Assembly (NCBI RefSeq): GCF_022751215.1
Contig: NZ_JAICDG010000008.1
Span: forward strand, 124,001-188,000
Direction of reading: 5' to 3'
Source: Actinomadura terrae
GTDB taxonomy: Bacteria > Actinomycetota > Actinomycetes > Streptosporangiales > Streptosporangiaceae
DNA length: 64,000 nucleotides
Part shown: positions 57,288 through 64,000 of the stretch, piece after piece
How the letters are laid out: each line of letters begins with the position of its first letter
How positions within the stretch are numbered: the first letter of the stretch is position 1
Program-made: the position numbers and the translations under genes
The notes under the pieces: generated by a model
Databases searched by the model: none
What the model was told of the DNA's origin: nothing
Seen by the model: only the letters and a program-made list of their open reading frames with translations

Positions 57288-58298
57288 ATGACACATGACG
57301 GCCGTCCCCAGGACATCGAGGAGATCCTCCTTGGCGGCCCCCTGCGCCACACGCGCAAGGAGGTCGAGCGCCTCAGCGGCGTGTCCGACGACTACGCGCG
57401 CCGCATCTGGCAGGCCCTCGGGTTCCCCACGCCGCCGGACGACGAGGTGGCCTTCACCGACGGCGACGCCGACGCGCTCCGCGAGATCAAGGAGCTGCTC
57501 CAGGACGACCTGATCGACGAGGAGATGGTGCTCCAGCTCGTCCGCGCGGTCGGGCAGACGATGGGACGGCTCGCGAGCTGGCTCGGGGACGTCTGGCTGC
57601 AACGCCTCGGCGAGGCCCCCACCGCCGACGTCGTCACCGCCGCCCTCGCCGCGACGGGCGAGCTGCGTCCGGCGTTCGAGCGCCTGCTGCTGCACGGCTG
57701 GCGGCGCCAGCTCGCCGCCGCCGGGATGCGCGCCGCCGCGACGACCGCGTCCGCGAGCGCCGATCCCGCCGCGGGCATCGCCTGGCTTTCGGTGGGTTTC
57801 GCCGACGTCGTCTCGTTCACCCAGTTGAGCCGCCGCCTGGACGGGGACGCGCTCGCCGCATTCGTGGAACGGTTCGAGTCCACGGCGGCGGAGGCCGTCG
57901 CCGAGCACGGCGGACGCGTCGTCAAGACCCTCGGCGACGAGGTGCTGTTCGTCGCGTCCGACCCGGGCGCCGCCGCAGAGATCGGGTTGCGGATCGCCGA
58001 GTACTTCAACGCCGACCCCGAGGTGCCCAAGGTCCGCGTCGGGATGGCGTACGGGGAGGTCATCCAGCGGCTCGGCGACGTCTTCGGGACACCGGTCAAC
58101 CTCGCCGCGCGCCTCACCGCCACCGCCCACGCCGGGACGGTGCTGATCGACGGCGCGCTGGCGGCGGCGCTCCCGATCGGCGGGTACGACGTGACGGACC
58201 TGCGCCCGCGCCCGCTCCAGGGTCTCGGCAAGGTCCGCCCCCGCCTGCTGCGGCGCGCGGTCACGGACGGGCGAGGCGGCGCGCGATCGCCGGGATGA
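57288..58298 (+). CDS. Class III adenylate/guanylate cyclase with regulatory N-terminal domain
   Basis: 336 residues. The N-terminal 165 residues (TRKEVERLSGVSDDYARRIWQALGFPTP and DDLIDEEMVLQLVRAVGQTMGRLASWL) resemble the regulatory domain of mycobacterial soluble cyclases such as Rv1264, known to respond to pH. The catalytic domain (about 165-335) has metal-binding Asp in VGFADVVSFTQLSRRL, the substrate Lys and second Asp in VVKTLGDEVLFVA, and transition-state Asn/Arg in PVNLAARLTAT. It makes cAMP from ATP. ATG 57288 is used; an in-frame upstream TTG at 57273 is less likely. It overlaps the convergent DUF6069-like gene by 38 bp. Confidence 0.92.
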   Translation: MTHDGRPQDIEEILLGGPLRHTRKEVERLSGVSDDYARRIWQALGFPTPPDDEVAFTDGDADALREIKELLQDDLIDEEMVLQLVRAVGQTMGRLASWLGDVWLQRLGEAPTADVVTAALAATGELRPAFERLLLHGWRRQLAAAGMRAAATTASASADPAAGIAWLSVGFADVVSFTQLSRRLDGDALAAFVERFESTAAEAVAEHGGRVVKTLGDEVLFVASDPGAAAEIGLRIAEYFNADPEVPKVRVGMAYGEVIQRLGDVFGTPVNLAARLTATAHAGTVLIDGALAAALPIGGYDVTDLRPRPLQGLGKVRPRLLRRAVTDGRGGARSPG

Positions 58299-58695
58299 CG
58301 ATCGCCGCCGCCAGCACGTGGGAGAGGCACAGCATGATCTTGGTCGAGACCGCGGTGTCACCGGCCGCGAGCGGGCTGAACAGCGACACCGCGGTCAGTG
58401 CGACCGCGACGGTCACGAAGATCCGGGCCGGACGGGACGCGTAGCGCGCGAGCACCAGCGCCAGGACGGTGCCCAGCGTCGTGCAGATGACCGTGCCCAT
58501 GGCGAACATCCCGACGGTGACCGGGTCGGCGGTCGCGGCGCCGATGCCCCCGGCCTCCATCGGGACGCCGGCGGCACGCGCCACCAGGCCGTACACCTCC
58601 GTGGCGGCGCTCGCGGCGGCGCCCGCGACGGCTCCGACCAGCCACAGCGGGCGGGAGGTCAGGTCTCGGACGGAGGCGGCGGTCGCTGCGTGCAT
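58261..58695 (-). CDS. Four-helix membrane protein (DUF6069-like)
   Basis: 144 residues with four membrane helices (LVGAVAGAAASAATEVYGLVARA, VGMFAMGTVICTTLGTVLALVLA, IFVTVAVALTAVSLFSPLA, TKIMLCLSHVLAAAIVIPAIA). The pattern and the VSLFSPLAAGDTAVSTKIML segment match the DUF6069 type, of unknown function. AAGGAG sits seven bases before the ATG. Convergent overlap of 38 bp with the cyclase. Confidence 0.8.
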   Translation of the reverse strand: MHAATAASVRDLTSRPLWLVGAVAGAAASAATEVYGLVARAAGVPMEAGGIGAATADPVTVGMFAMGTVICTTLGTVLALVLARYASRPARIFVTVAVALTAVSLFSPLAAGDTAVSTKIMLCLSHVLAAAIVIPAIARRLARP

Positions 58696-58776
58696 GATGT
58701 GCTCCTTGTTCAGAGGGCTGCTACACACAGAGGTCGAACCGGCCGCCGCGTTCTCGACATCGGGCCGGAAGTTTTC

Positions 58777-60801
58777 TCAGCCGATTCCGGGATCGGTGGC
58801 GCTCGCCCTGCCGTTCTCGACGTGACCGGCCAGCCGCCGCAGGAAGGAATCGTCGCTGGAACAGGTCACGGACACGTCGTACCAGGAGTTGGTCCGGCGC
58901 AGGGACACGCGATGGACGGCCCGTCCGCCCGGCCGGATCGAGTAACTCTCCGAGCCTTCGCCATAGCTGTCGGTGACCGTAAGGCGGCGGGGCGTCCGGC
59001 CGTTGTTCACCAGGACGAGCCTGAGCGAGCCGCCGCTGTGATGCGCCGACACCTCCGGCCCGGCGCCCTTGCCCGAGTACTGGCGGAAGAATCCATTCGG
59101 GCCGAACACCGAGAACTCGTAAGCGTCCTTGGTGTCCCAGGTCTCCGACAGCGTCCGCCCGTTGTGGACGGTGTAGCTCCACGGGCCGTCCGCCCGGTTC
59201 GCCGAGGTCACCAGGTAGCAGATTCCCTCTCCGCTTCCCGAGGAGAAGCGGAGGGTGAACTCCTTGTCGGTCGCCTTACCGTCCACGGACGGTGTGTACG
59301 GCAACGGCCGCGCGGGACGCTGCCCGGACTCCTGCTTGGGCAGCGCGGGGTCCGCCGGGGGCTTGGGCACGTAGTCGGGGTGCCGGTCGTGGTCCTTGGG
59401 CGCGTAACGGCTGGTGTCGGGAAGCGTCGTGGGCCGCTCGTCCGGACGCGCGAAATTGAATGCCGAAGTGAGGTCCCCGCAAATGGCGCGCCGCCACGGC
59501 GAGATATTCGGCTCCCGGACGCCGAAACGCCGCTCCATGAACCGGATGATGGACGTGTGGTCGAACACCTGCGAGCACGCCCAGCCGCCCTTGCTCCACG
59601 GCGACACCACGAACATCGGGACGCGCTGCCCGAGCCCGTACGGGCCCCGCGCGTAGGTGGACGACCCCGGGTAGATCTCCGTCGTGATATCGGCCGTCGA
59701 AAGACCCTGCTTCCGCGAGTCGGGAGGATAGGGCGGCGGCACGTGGTCGAAGAAGCCGTCGTTCTCGTCGTAGGTGATGAGCAGGGCTGTCTTGCTCCAC
59801 ACCTCCGGATTGGCGGTGAGCGCGTCCAGCACCTTCGCGATGTACCAGGCGCCGTAATTGACGGGCCAGTTCGGATGCTCGCTGAATGCCTCCGGCGCCG
59901 CGATCCATGAGATCTGCGGAAGCTTCCCGTTCCGGACATCCGACCGGAGAATGCGGAACAGGTCGTCACCGGCCTTGGCGTTCGTGCCCGTCCGCGCCTT
60001 GTCGAACAGCGGATCGCCCGGGGCGGCGTTGCGGTACTTGTTGAAGTAGAGCAGCGAGTTGTCGCCGTAGTTGCCGATGTAGGGGTCGTTCGTCCAACCC
60101 CAGGAGCCCTTCGCGTCCAGGCCGTCACCGGCGTCCTGGTAGATCTTCCACGACACTCCGGCCTTCTCCAGCCGCTCGGGATAGGTCGTCCAGTCGTAGC
60201 CGCGCTCGTCGTTCGCGAGGACCGGCCCGCCGCCCTTGCCGTCGTTGCCGGTGTATCCCGTCCACATGTAGTAGCGGTTCGGGTCGGTGTTCCCGATGAA
60301 CGAGCAGTGGTAGGCGTCGCACACCGTGAACGCGTCCGCCAGCGCGTAGTGGAAAGGGATGTCCTTGCGCGTCAGGTACGCCATCGTCGTCGTTCCCTTG
60401 GCGGGAATCCACTGGTCGTACTTTCCCTGGTTCCAGGCTTTGTGCCCGCCGGTCCAATCGTGGTTGAGGCCCTGGATGAACTGGAGCCCGAGGTCGTCCA
60501 CGTCGGGACGGAACGGCAGCACCTCCTTGTCGCCGCTCGGCTGGTGCCAGACCGTCCTGCCGCTCGGCAGCTTCACGGGCCGCGGGTCGCCGAACCCCCG
60601 CACCCCGCGCAGCGCGCCGAGATAGTGGTCGAAGGACCGGTTCTCCTGCATCAGGACGACGATGTGCTCGACATCGCGGATGGTCCCGGTGCGCCGATGC
60701 GCGGGGATCGCCTCCGCCCGCGCGATGCTCTCGGGCAGCGCCGAGAGCGCCGCCGTTCCGCCTGCCAGTTGCAGGAAACGCCGCCGATCGAGTTCCGTCA
60801 T
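58777..60801 (-). CDS. Tat-exported phosphocholine-type phospholipase C
   Basis: A 674-residue phosphoesterase. The Tat signal is DRRRFLQLAGGTAALSALPE (about 4-24). The catalytic domain has IVVLMQENRSFDHYLGALRGVRGFGDPR (about 47-74), LNHDWTGGHKAWNQGKYDQW, ADAFTVCDAYHCSFIGNTDPNRYYMWTG, LITYDENDGFFDHVPPP, GLGQRVPMFVVSPWSKGGW and FDHTSIIRFMERRFGV. Two C-terminal PLC-type domains (DUF756, about 515-674) follow. It hydrolyses phosphatidylcholine or related lipids outside the cell, as PlcC/PlcN do, and is often phosphate-regulated. AAAGGCA precedes the ATG. A 12-bp hairpin lies 170 bp upstream. Confidence 0.95.
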   Translation of the reverse strand: MTELDRRRFLQLAGGTAALSALPESIARAEAIPAHRRTGTIRDVEHIVVLMQENRSFDHYLGALRGVRGFGDPRPVKLPSGRTVWHQPSGDKEVLPFRPDVDDLGLQFIQGLNHDWTGGHKAWNQGKYDQWIPAKGTTTMAYLTRKDIPFHYALADAFTVCDAYHCSFIGNTDPNRYYMWTGYTGNDGKGGGPVLANDERGYDWTTYPERLEKAGVSWKIYQDAGDGLDAKGSWGWTNDPYIGNYGDNSLLYFNKYRNAAPGDPLFDKARTGTNAKAGDDLFRILRSDVRNGKLPQISWIAAPEAFSEHPNWPVNYGAWYIAKVLDALTANPEVWSKTALLITYDENDGFFDHVPPPYPPDSRKQGLSTADITTEIYPGSSTYARGPYGLGQRVPMFVVSPWSKGGWACSQVFDHTSIIRFMERRFGVREPNISPWRRAICGDLTSAFNFARPDERPTTLPDTSRYAPKDHDRHPDYVPKPPADPALPKQESGQRPARPLPYTPSVDGKATDKEFTLRFSSGSGEGICYLVTSANRADGPWSYTVHNGRTLSETWDTKDAYEFSVFGPNGFFRQYSGKGAGPEVSAHHSGGSLRLVLVNNGRTPRRLTVTDSYGEGSESYSIRPGGRAVHRVSLRRTNSWYDVSVTCSSDDSFLRRLAGHVENGRASATDPGIG

Positions 60802-60968
60802 GGCCGGGGTGCCTTTCTGGTGTGACTGAGGGCCCCCAGAGCAGCAGCCGCCGGGGAACACGCCGCGACGCGAACACGAACGGCACCGGAAGGCAACGGC
60901 TCGATGAGGGGAGGCGACGCGGCGGTGAACGGCACCAGTCCAGACACCGGCACCGGCCGCCACGAAGA

Positions 60969-61001
60969 GTGAAGGCGGCCTGCACACAAGGCCGCCTTCA
61001 C
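60969..61001. terminator. 12-bp hairpin upstream of the phospholipase C gene
   Basis: GTGAAGGCGGCC and GGCCGCCTTCAC pair perfectly around a 9-base loop. The 293 bp between the phospholipase start and the 61095 fragment otherwise hold no gene. Probably a terminator for leftward readthrough; a regulatory role is also possible. Confidence 0.55.
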
Positions 61002-61094
61002 CGGCATGGACGAAGCCCGTCTCATGCCATTTCCCAGGAAAGTCGCATACCCGCCACGCCGCCAGAGATATTCGCACGGCCCCGCTGAAACCCG

Positions 61095-61259
61095 GTGGGA
61101 ACCCGATTGGACCGATCCTGGGTCGCCGCCCACCACAACGGCAAGGCCCTCCTCCACCGCGTCGATGCTCCGGAAGGCCTCACCAAGACCGACTCTCGCG
61201 TCCTGGACGAATGGCTCTGCCAGCAGGAGACCCCAGCTTTCGCCGGGGCCTCGATCTGA
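61095..61259 (+). pseudogene. Possible 54-codon gene remnant
   Basis: A plus-strand frame beginning at a GTG, with strong G/C preference in third positions, encodes LDRSWVAAHHNGKALLHRVD and then APEGLTKTDSRVLDEWLCQQ before stopping. It reads like the tail of a real protein but has no ribosome-binding site and no recognisable upstream part, so a decayed fragment is likely. I do not recognise the family. Confidence 0.3.
61227..61252 (-). terminator. Weak hairpin after DUF4360 copy 1
   Basis: GAGACCCC and GGGGCCTC pair with one mismatch around a 10-base loop, 11 bp beyond the copy 1 stop. Possible terminator. Confidence 0.4.
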
Positions 61260-61262
61260 AGG

Positions 61263-61898
61263 CTAAGGACAGCGTTTCCACGCGAAGTCGTAGCGTGCGC
61301 TGCTGTGGGTGGAGCCCATCGACAGGAAGCTCATTCTGTCGCTGTCGGAGCTTCCCGGGTTCACTCGCAATTCGGTGTTGAGAGCGAGGTAGCGTTCCTC
61401 GCCACACGGCTTGTAGTTCACCATCGGATGAGGAAACCTGTCAGTGAGCACCCAGTGGCCGAGATACGGGCCTTTGAGTTGGTGGCTGCTCACGTGGTCC
61501 GTCTGCATTCCCTGGAAAAAGTAGCTCGTCCGTACTTGGCCGGATGCCCCGTCCTGCAAACCGGCAAAGCCACTGTGGTCGGCGCCGCGGATGCCGTAGG
61601 TGTAGTCGGCCGGGGCGTGCACGCCCAGCATGATCAAGCAGTTGTTCCGGCTGGCTATCGGTGGCGCCTCGCCGCCGGTATAGACGAGATACTTGCTGTA
61701 GTTGACGGTGAAGGCGGTCCTGTCCTCGGAGATCACCACCGACGACGTCTCCTTCAGGCAGCCGGAGCCGTGGACCAAGACCACCTCGATACTGACGCCG
61801 TCCGGTATTGCCGGGGACGCGGATGCGGGAGCGGCCGTCAGCGTGACGAGGCCCAATGTGCTCGCCAGCGCGAGCGCCGCGCGTTTGGCATTCATCAT
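61263..61898 (-). CDS. Secreted DUF4360 protein, copy 1
   Basis: 211 residues with a signal peptide (about 1-29, AALALASTLGLVTLTAAPASA) and the DUF4360 fold: VHGSGCLKETSSVVISEDRTAFTVNYSKYLVYTGG, NNCLIMLGV, GFAGLQDGASGQVRTSYFFQG, KPCGEERYLALNTELRVNP and FAWKRCP, with four conserved Cys. The family is found in fungi and actinomycetes; its role is unknown. It is the most diverged of three tandem copies (CLKETSS for CPQGTSS, SRNNCLI for SRKNCQI). Start is the first of two adjacent ATGs. A 13-bp inverted repeat separates it from copy 2, and it lacks the upstream element shared by copies 2 and 3. Confidence 0.92.
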   Translation of the reverse strand: MMNAKRAALALASTLGLVTLTAAPASASPAIPDGVSIEVVLVHGSGCLKETSSVVISEDRTAFTVNYSKYLVYTGGEAPPIASRNNCLIMLGVHAPADYTYGIRGADHSGFAGLQDGASGQVRTSYFFQGMQTDHVSSHQLKGPYLGHWVLTDRFPHPMVNYKPCGEERYLALNTELRVNPGSSDSDRMSFLSMGSTHSSARYDFAWKRCP

Positions 61899-61925
61899 GT
61901 GGAGGACTTCCCTCCCGAGCCGGGT

Positions 61926-61961
61926 GGGTCCGGTGCGGTGCTTCACGGCCGCACCGGACCC
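61926..61961. terminator. 13-bp hairpin between DUF4360 copies 2 and 1
   Basis: GGGTCCGGTGCGG and CCGCACCGGACCC pair perfectly around a 10-base loop in the 86-bp gap. It may end copy 2 transcripts or attenuate copy 1. Confidence 0.7.
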
Positions 61962-61984
61962 TTGCCCGATCTTAGAGCCGAAGG

Positions 61985-62620
61985 CTAGGAGCAGCGCTTC
62001 CACGCGAAGAGGTAGCGCGCGCTGCTGTGGGTGGAGTCCATCGACAGGAAGCTCATCTTGTTGCTGTCGGAGCTTCCCGCATTCACCCGCAGTTCGGTGT
62101 TGAGGTTGAGGTTGCGGGACTCGCCGCACGGCTTGTAGACGACCTCGGACGGGCTGAACCTGTCGCGGAACGTCCAGTCGTCGACATACCTGCCCTTGAG
62201 CTGGTGACTGCTCACCTGGTTCGTCGGGTGACCCTGGAAGTAGTAGTTCGTCCGCACCAGGCCGGACGCCCCTTCCTCCAGCCCGGCGAAACCGCGGTGG
62301 TCGGCGCCGATGATGCCGTAGGTCCAGTTGGCCGGGGCGTTCACGCGCAGGTTGATCTGGCAGTTCTTACGGGAGTTGACCGGTGACGCGTCACCGCCCG
62401 CGTAGGCGAGATATTCGCTGTAGTTGACGGTGAAGGCGGTCCTGTCCTCGGAGATCACGACCGAGGATGTGCCCTGCGGGCAACCGGAGCCGTTGACGGT
62501 GGCCACCTCGACACTGACGTCGTCCGGGGCAGGGGGAGCCGCGGAGGCGGGGAGGGTCGTCAGGGCGGCGACGCCGAGGGCGCCCGCCAGTGCGATCGCC
62601 GTACGTTTGGCATTCATCAT
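61985..62620 (-). CDS. Secreted DUF4360 protein, copy 2
   Basis: 211 residues with a cleavable signal peptide (about 1-28) and the same four-Cys DUF4360 domain: VNGSGCPQGTSSVVISEDRTAFTVNYSEYLAYAGGDASPV, SRKNCQINLRVNAPANWTYGI, KPCGESRNLNLNTELRVNAG and FAWKRCS, seen in pieces. It is closer to copy 3 than to copy 1. GGAAGAG lies about nine bases before the double ATG. It has its own 239-bp upstream region containing an element also found before copy 3. Confidence 0.92.
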   Translation of the reverse strand: MMNAKRTAIALAGALGVAALTTLPASAAPPAPDDVSVEVATVNGSGCPQGTSSVVISEDRTAFTVNYSEYLAYAGGDASPVNSRKNCQINLRVNAPANWTYGIIGADHRGFAGLEEGASGLVRTNYYFQGHPTNQVSSHQLKGRYVDDWTFRDRFSPSEVVYKPCGESRNLNLNTELRVNAGSSDSNKMSFLSMDSTHSSARYLFAWKRCS

Positions 62621-62670
62621 GTGTTGCTCTTCCGCGCGAATCGGGTGGGGTCCGGCGCGGCCATGGTGGT

Positions 62671-62750
62671 CGCCCCGATGCTTCCTAGCTGCTGTCGCTC
62701 ATGGCTTCACCGTTGATCACCTCGCAGCCGAAAATCATTTGTGGCGGTGG
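62671..62750 (-). promoter_or_regulatory. Conserved element upstream of DUF4360 copy 2
   Basis: About 80 bp that align with 63550-63628 upstream of copy 3, including identical blocks CTGTCGCTC, CGTTGATCACC, GCCG and CATT. TGATCA at the core is palindromic. It is either a conserved promoter/operator or a relic of duplication. Confidence 0.55.
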
Positions 62751-62819
62751 CGGCCACCCGTAAAGGGGAGTGCGTCGCTTTTCGCGATCTGTTCCCTCCT
62801 GGACGGGTATGGTGCCGCC

Positions 62820-62852
62820 GACCGGGGCCCCGGCATTGGCGGGGCCCCGGTC
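62820..62852. terminator. Terminator after DUF4360 copy 3
   Basis: GACCGGGGCCCCG and CGGGGCCCCGGTC pair perfectly over 13 bp with a 7-base loop, starting 7 bp beyond the copy 3 stop on the minus strand. Confidence 0.85.
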
Positions 62853-62859
62853 CGAACGG

Positions 62860-63495
62860 CTAGGGGCAGCGCTTCCACTCGAAGTAGTAGCGCGCGCTGC
62901 TGTGAGTGGAGTCCATCGACATGAAGCTCGTCTTCTTGCCGTCGGAGCCCTTCTGGTCCACGACCAGTTCGGTGTTGAGGTTGAGGTTGCGGGACACGCC
63001 GCACGGCTTGTAGTCCAGCTGCGGCGCGGGGATCCTGTCGTTGAACTCCCAGTTCTTGACTTCCGGGCCCCTGACCTGGTGGTCCGCCGTCGTGTCCCGC
63101 GGCAGGCCCTGGAAGTAGTAGTTCGTCCGCAGCAGGCCGGTCGCCCCGGCCTCCAGGCCGGTGAAGCCGCGGTGCTCGGCGCCGCTGATGGCGTAGGTGT
63201 AGCCGTCCGGGACGTGGACGTTCACGCTGAGCTGGCAGTTCTTCCGGGAGTCGACCGGTGTCGCGTCACCGCCGGCGTAGGCGTGGTAGTCGCTGTAGCT
63301 GACGGTGAAGGCGGTCCTGTCCTCGGAGATCACCACCGCGGACGTGCCCTTCGGGCAGCCCGAGCCGTTGACGGTGGCCACCTCGACGGTGACGCCGTCC
63401 GGTATGGCGGGAGCGGCGGACGCGGGAGCGGCCGTCAGAGCGGCCAGGGCGAGGGGAGCCGCCAGTGCGATCGCCGTGCGTTTGGCATTCATCAT
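62860..63495 (-). CDS. Secreted DUF4360 protein, copy 3
   Basis: 211 residues: signal peptide (about 1-28, AIALAAPLALAALTAAPASA) and DUF4360 domain with VNGSGCPKGTSAVVISEDRTAFTVSYSDYHAYAGG, SRKNCQLSVNVHVPDGYTYAI, GFTGLEAGATGLLRTNYYFQGL, KPCGVSRNLNLNTEL and FEWKRCP, quoted in pieces. A strong hairpin follows it, so it is transcribed separately from copies 2 and 1. GAAAGA precedes the double ATG. Confidence 0.92.
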   Translation of the reverse strand: MMNAKRTAIALAAPLALAALTAAPASAAPAIPDGVTVEVATVNGSGCPKGTSAVVISEDRTAFTVSYSDYHAYAGGDATPVDSRKNCQLSVNVHVPDGYTYAISGAEHRGFTGLEAGATGLLRTNYYFQGLPRDTTADHQVRGPEVKNWEFNDRIPAPQLDYKPCGVSRNLNLNTELVVDQKGSDGKKTSFMSMDSTHSSARYYFEWKRCP

Positions 63496-63549
63496 GTGTT
63501 TGGTCTTTCACGCGAATAGGGGAGAGGGATTCGGTGCGGCCCTGCTGAC

Positions 63550-63628
63550 CGCTCCGATATTTCTGGCCACTGTCGCTCGCGGGTTCATCGTTGATCACCG
63601 CGCGGCCGGTAAGCATTCGTGACGGTAT
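63550..63628 (-). promoter_or_regulatory. Conserved element upstream of DUF4360 copy 3
   Basis: The counterpart of 62671-62750, with the same CTGTCGCTC and CGTTGATCACC blocks at the same distance (about 55 bp) from the start codon. Confidence 0.55.
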
Positions 63629-64000
63629 TCCCCCCCGAGGAAGGGGGTCAACGTCGTCTTTTTCGATTCGATTTCTGTCTTAACTTTTTTAAACAACTGC
63701 GTCCCAGGCCGCCTGATCTCGTGCTCCCACCCGCCCCACCAGCCTCGAACGTTCCAGCATCGGGGAAAGGGGCAGCCGAAACCTCTGTTGATCACTAGCC
63801 GAAGCCACCCTTCCGGACGCCGGCCTGGCCGCTGTGTCGCTCACTCCCGGTGGTCGGGCAATCACGACTCCGTTGCGCGCGGTTCCGCGTCGAAAGTGCT
63901 CGCGAGCGAAGTTGATCGGCGGATTCACAAAGGCACATTCTGGGGCGGGGTGCCTTCTCGATAAAATCGATAGGACTCCGCGGGTCCGGCCGTCAAGGTG
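63629..64000. other. Terminal intergenic region
   Basis: I see no supported gene in the last 370 bp. An AT-rich stretch (63655-63695, including CTTAACTTTTTTAAAC) is unusual for this chromosome and may be a promoter region. A 79-codon minus frame at 63689-63928 lacks coding character. Confidence 0.4.

Noticed and set aside
63689..63928. 79-codon minus-strand frame at the window end
   Set aside because: AT-rich stretch, poor third-position GC and no recognisable motif.

Overview
The window is a 64-kb piece of very high-GC actinobacterial chromosome. GC-biased third codon positions, many GTG starts, 4-bp ATGA/GTGA gene overlaps, a proteasome activator (Bpa), EspI-like and MptB-like proteins, an EF-Tu3-type paralogue and many ECF sigma and XRE regulators all point to a filamentous actinomycete. 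Actinomadura or a relative in the Streptosporangiales is my best guess; no rRNA is present to confirm it.

Layout. 1-9.4 kb: the end of a polysaccharide deacetylase/glycosyltransferase, an ECF sigma factor with a membrane partner, ClpP divergent from a LysR regulator, a GNAT enzyme, an FMN reductase/MFS efflux pair, and TetR divergent from a VOC protein. 9.5-14.4 kb: a compact RiPP-like locus. A 36-residue peptide with an Asp-Gly-Asp-Gly motif and no Cys, Ser or Thr is translationally coupled to a PIMT-type methyltransferase. A second PIMT homologue and an XRE regulator follow. This resembles the imiditide (aspartimide) class. 14.9-22.8 kb: EF-Tu3-like protein, secreted EEP-fold protein, DUF5360/TetR pair, acyl-CoA ligase, membrane proteins and a two-component system. 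22.8-31.5 kb: two degenerate tandem-repeat arrays (about 21-bp and exactly 18-bp periods) among polyprenol-linked glycosyltransferases and a large membrane hydrolase-like protein.

31.5-43.8 kb is core genome: DUF4446, pheA, methyltransferase, serS, HAD phosphatase, bpa, quinone oxidoreductase, a proline-rich MinD/ParA ATPase, tRNA-Ser(UGA), an M15 peptidase lipoprotein, and a MarR/pirin pair with palindromic operators. 44-48.5 kb: AAA ATPase, a CTAG-rich low-GC spacer, a small acidic protein, a perfect 48-bp palindrome, and a MauE-like/RlpA-like pair. 48.5-58.7 kb: a SigE-family sigma factor, a two-component system divergent from a Tat-exported TPR protein with two aspartyl-protease-like lobes, two divergent XRE regulators, a single-chain ECF sigma/anti-sigma-like protein, and a class III cyclase. 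58.7-64 kb: a Tat-exported phospholipase C and three tandem secreted DUF4360 paralogues.

Most genes sit in short two- or three-gene units ended by strong hairpins, and several divergent regulator/target pairs carry visible palindromic operators. The strongest candidates for unusual biology are the imiditide-like locus, the two repeat arrays, the fused sigma/anti-sigma protein and the double-DTG exported protein.
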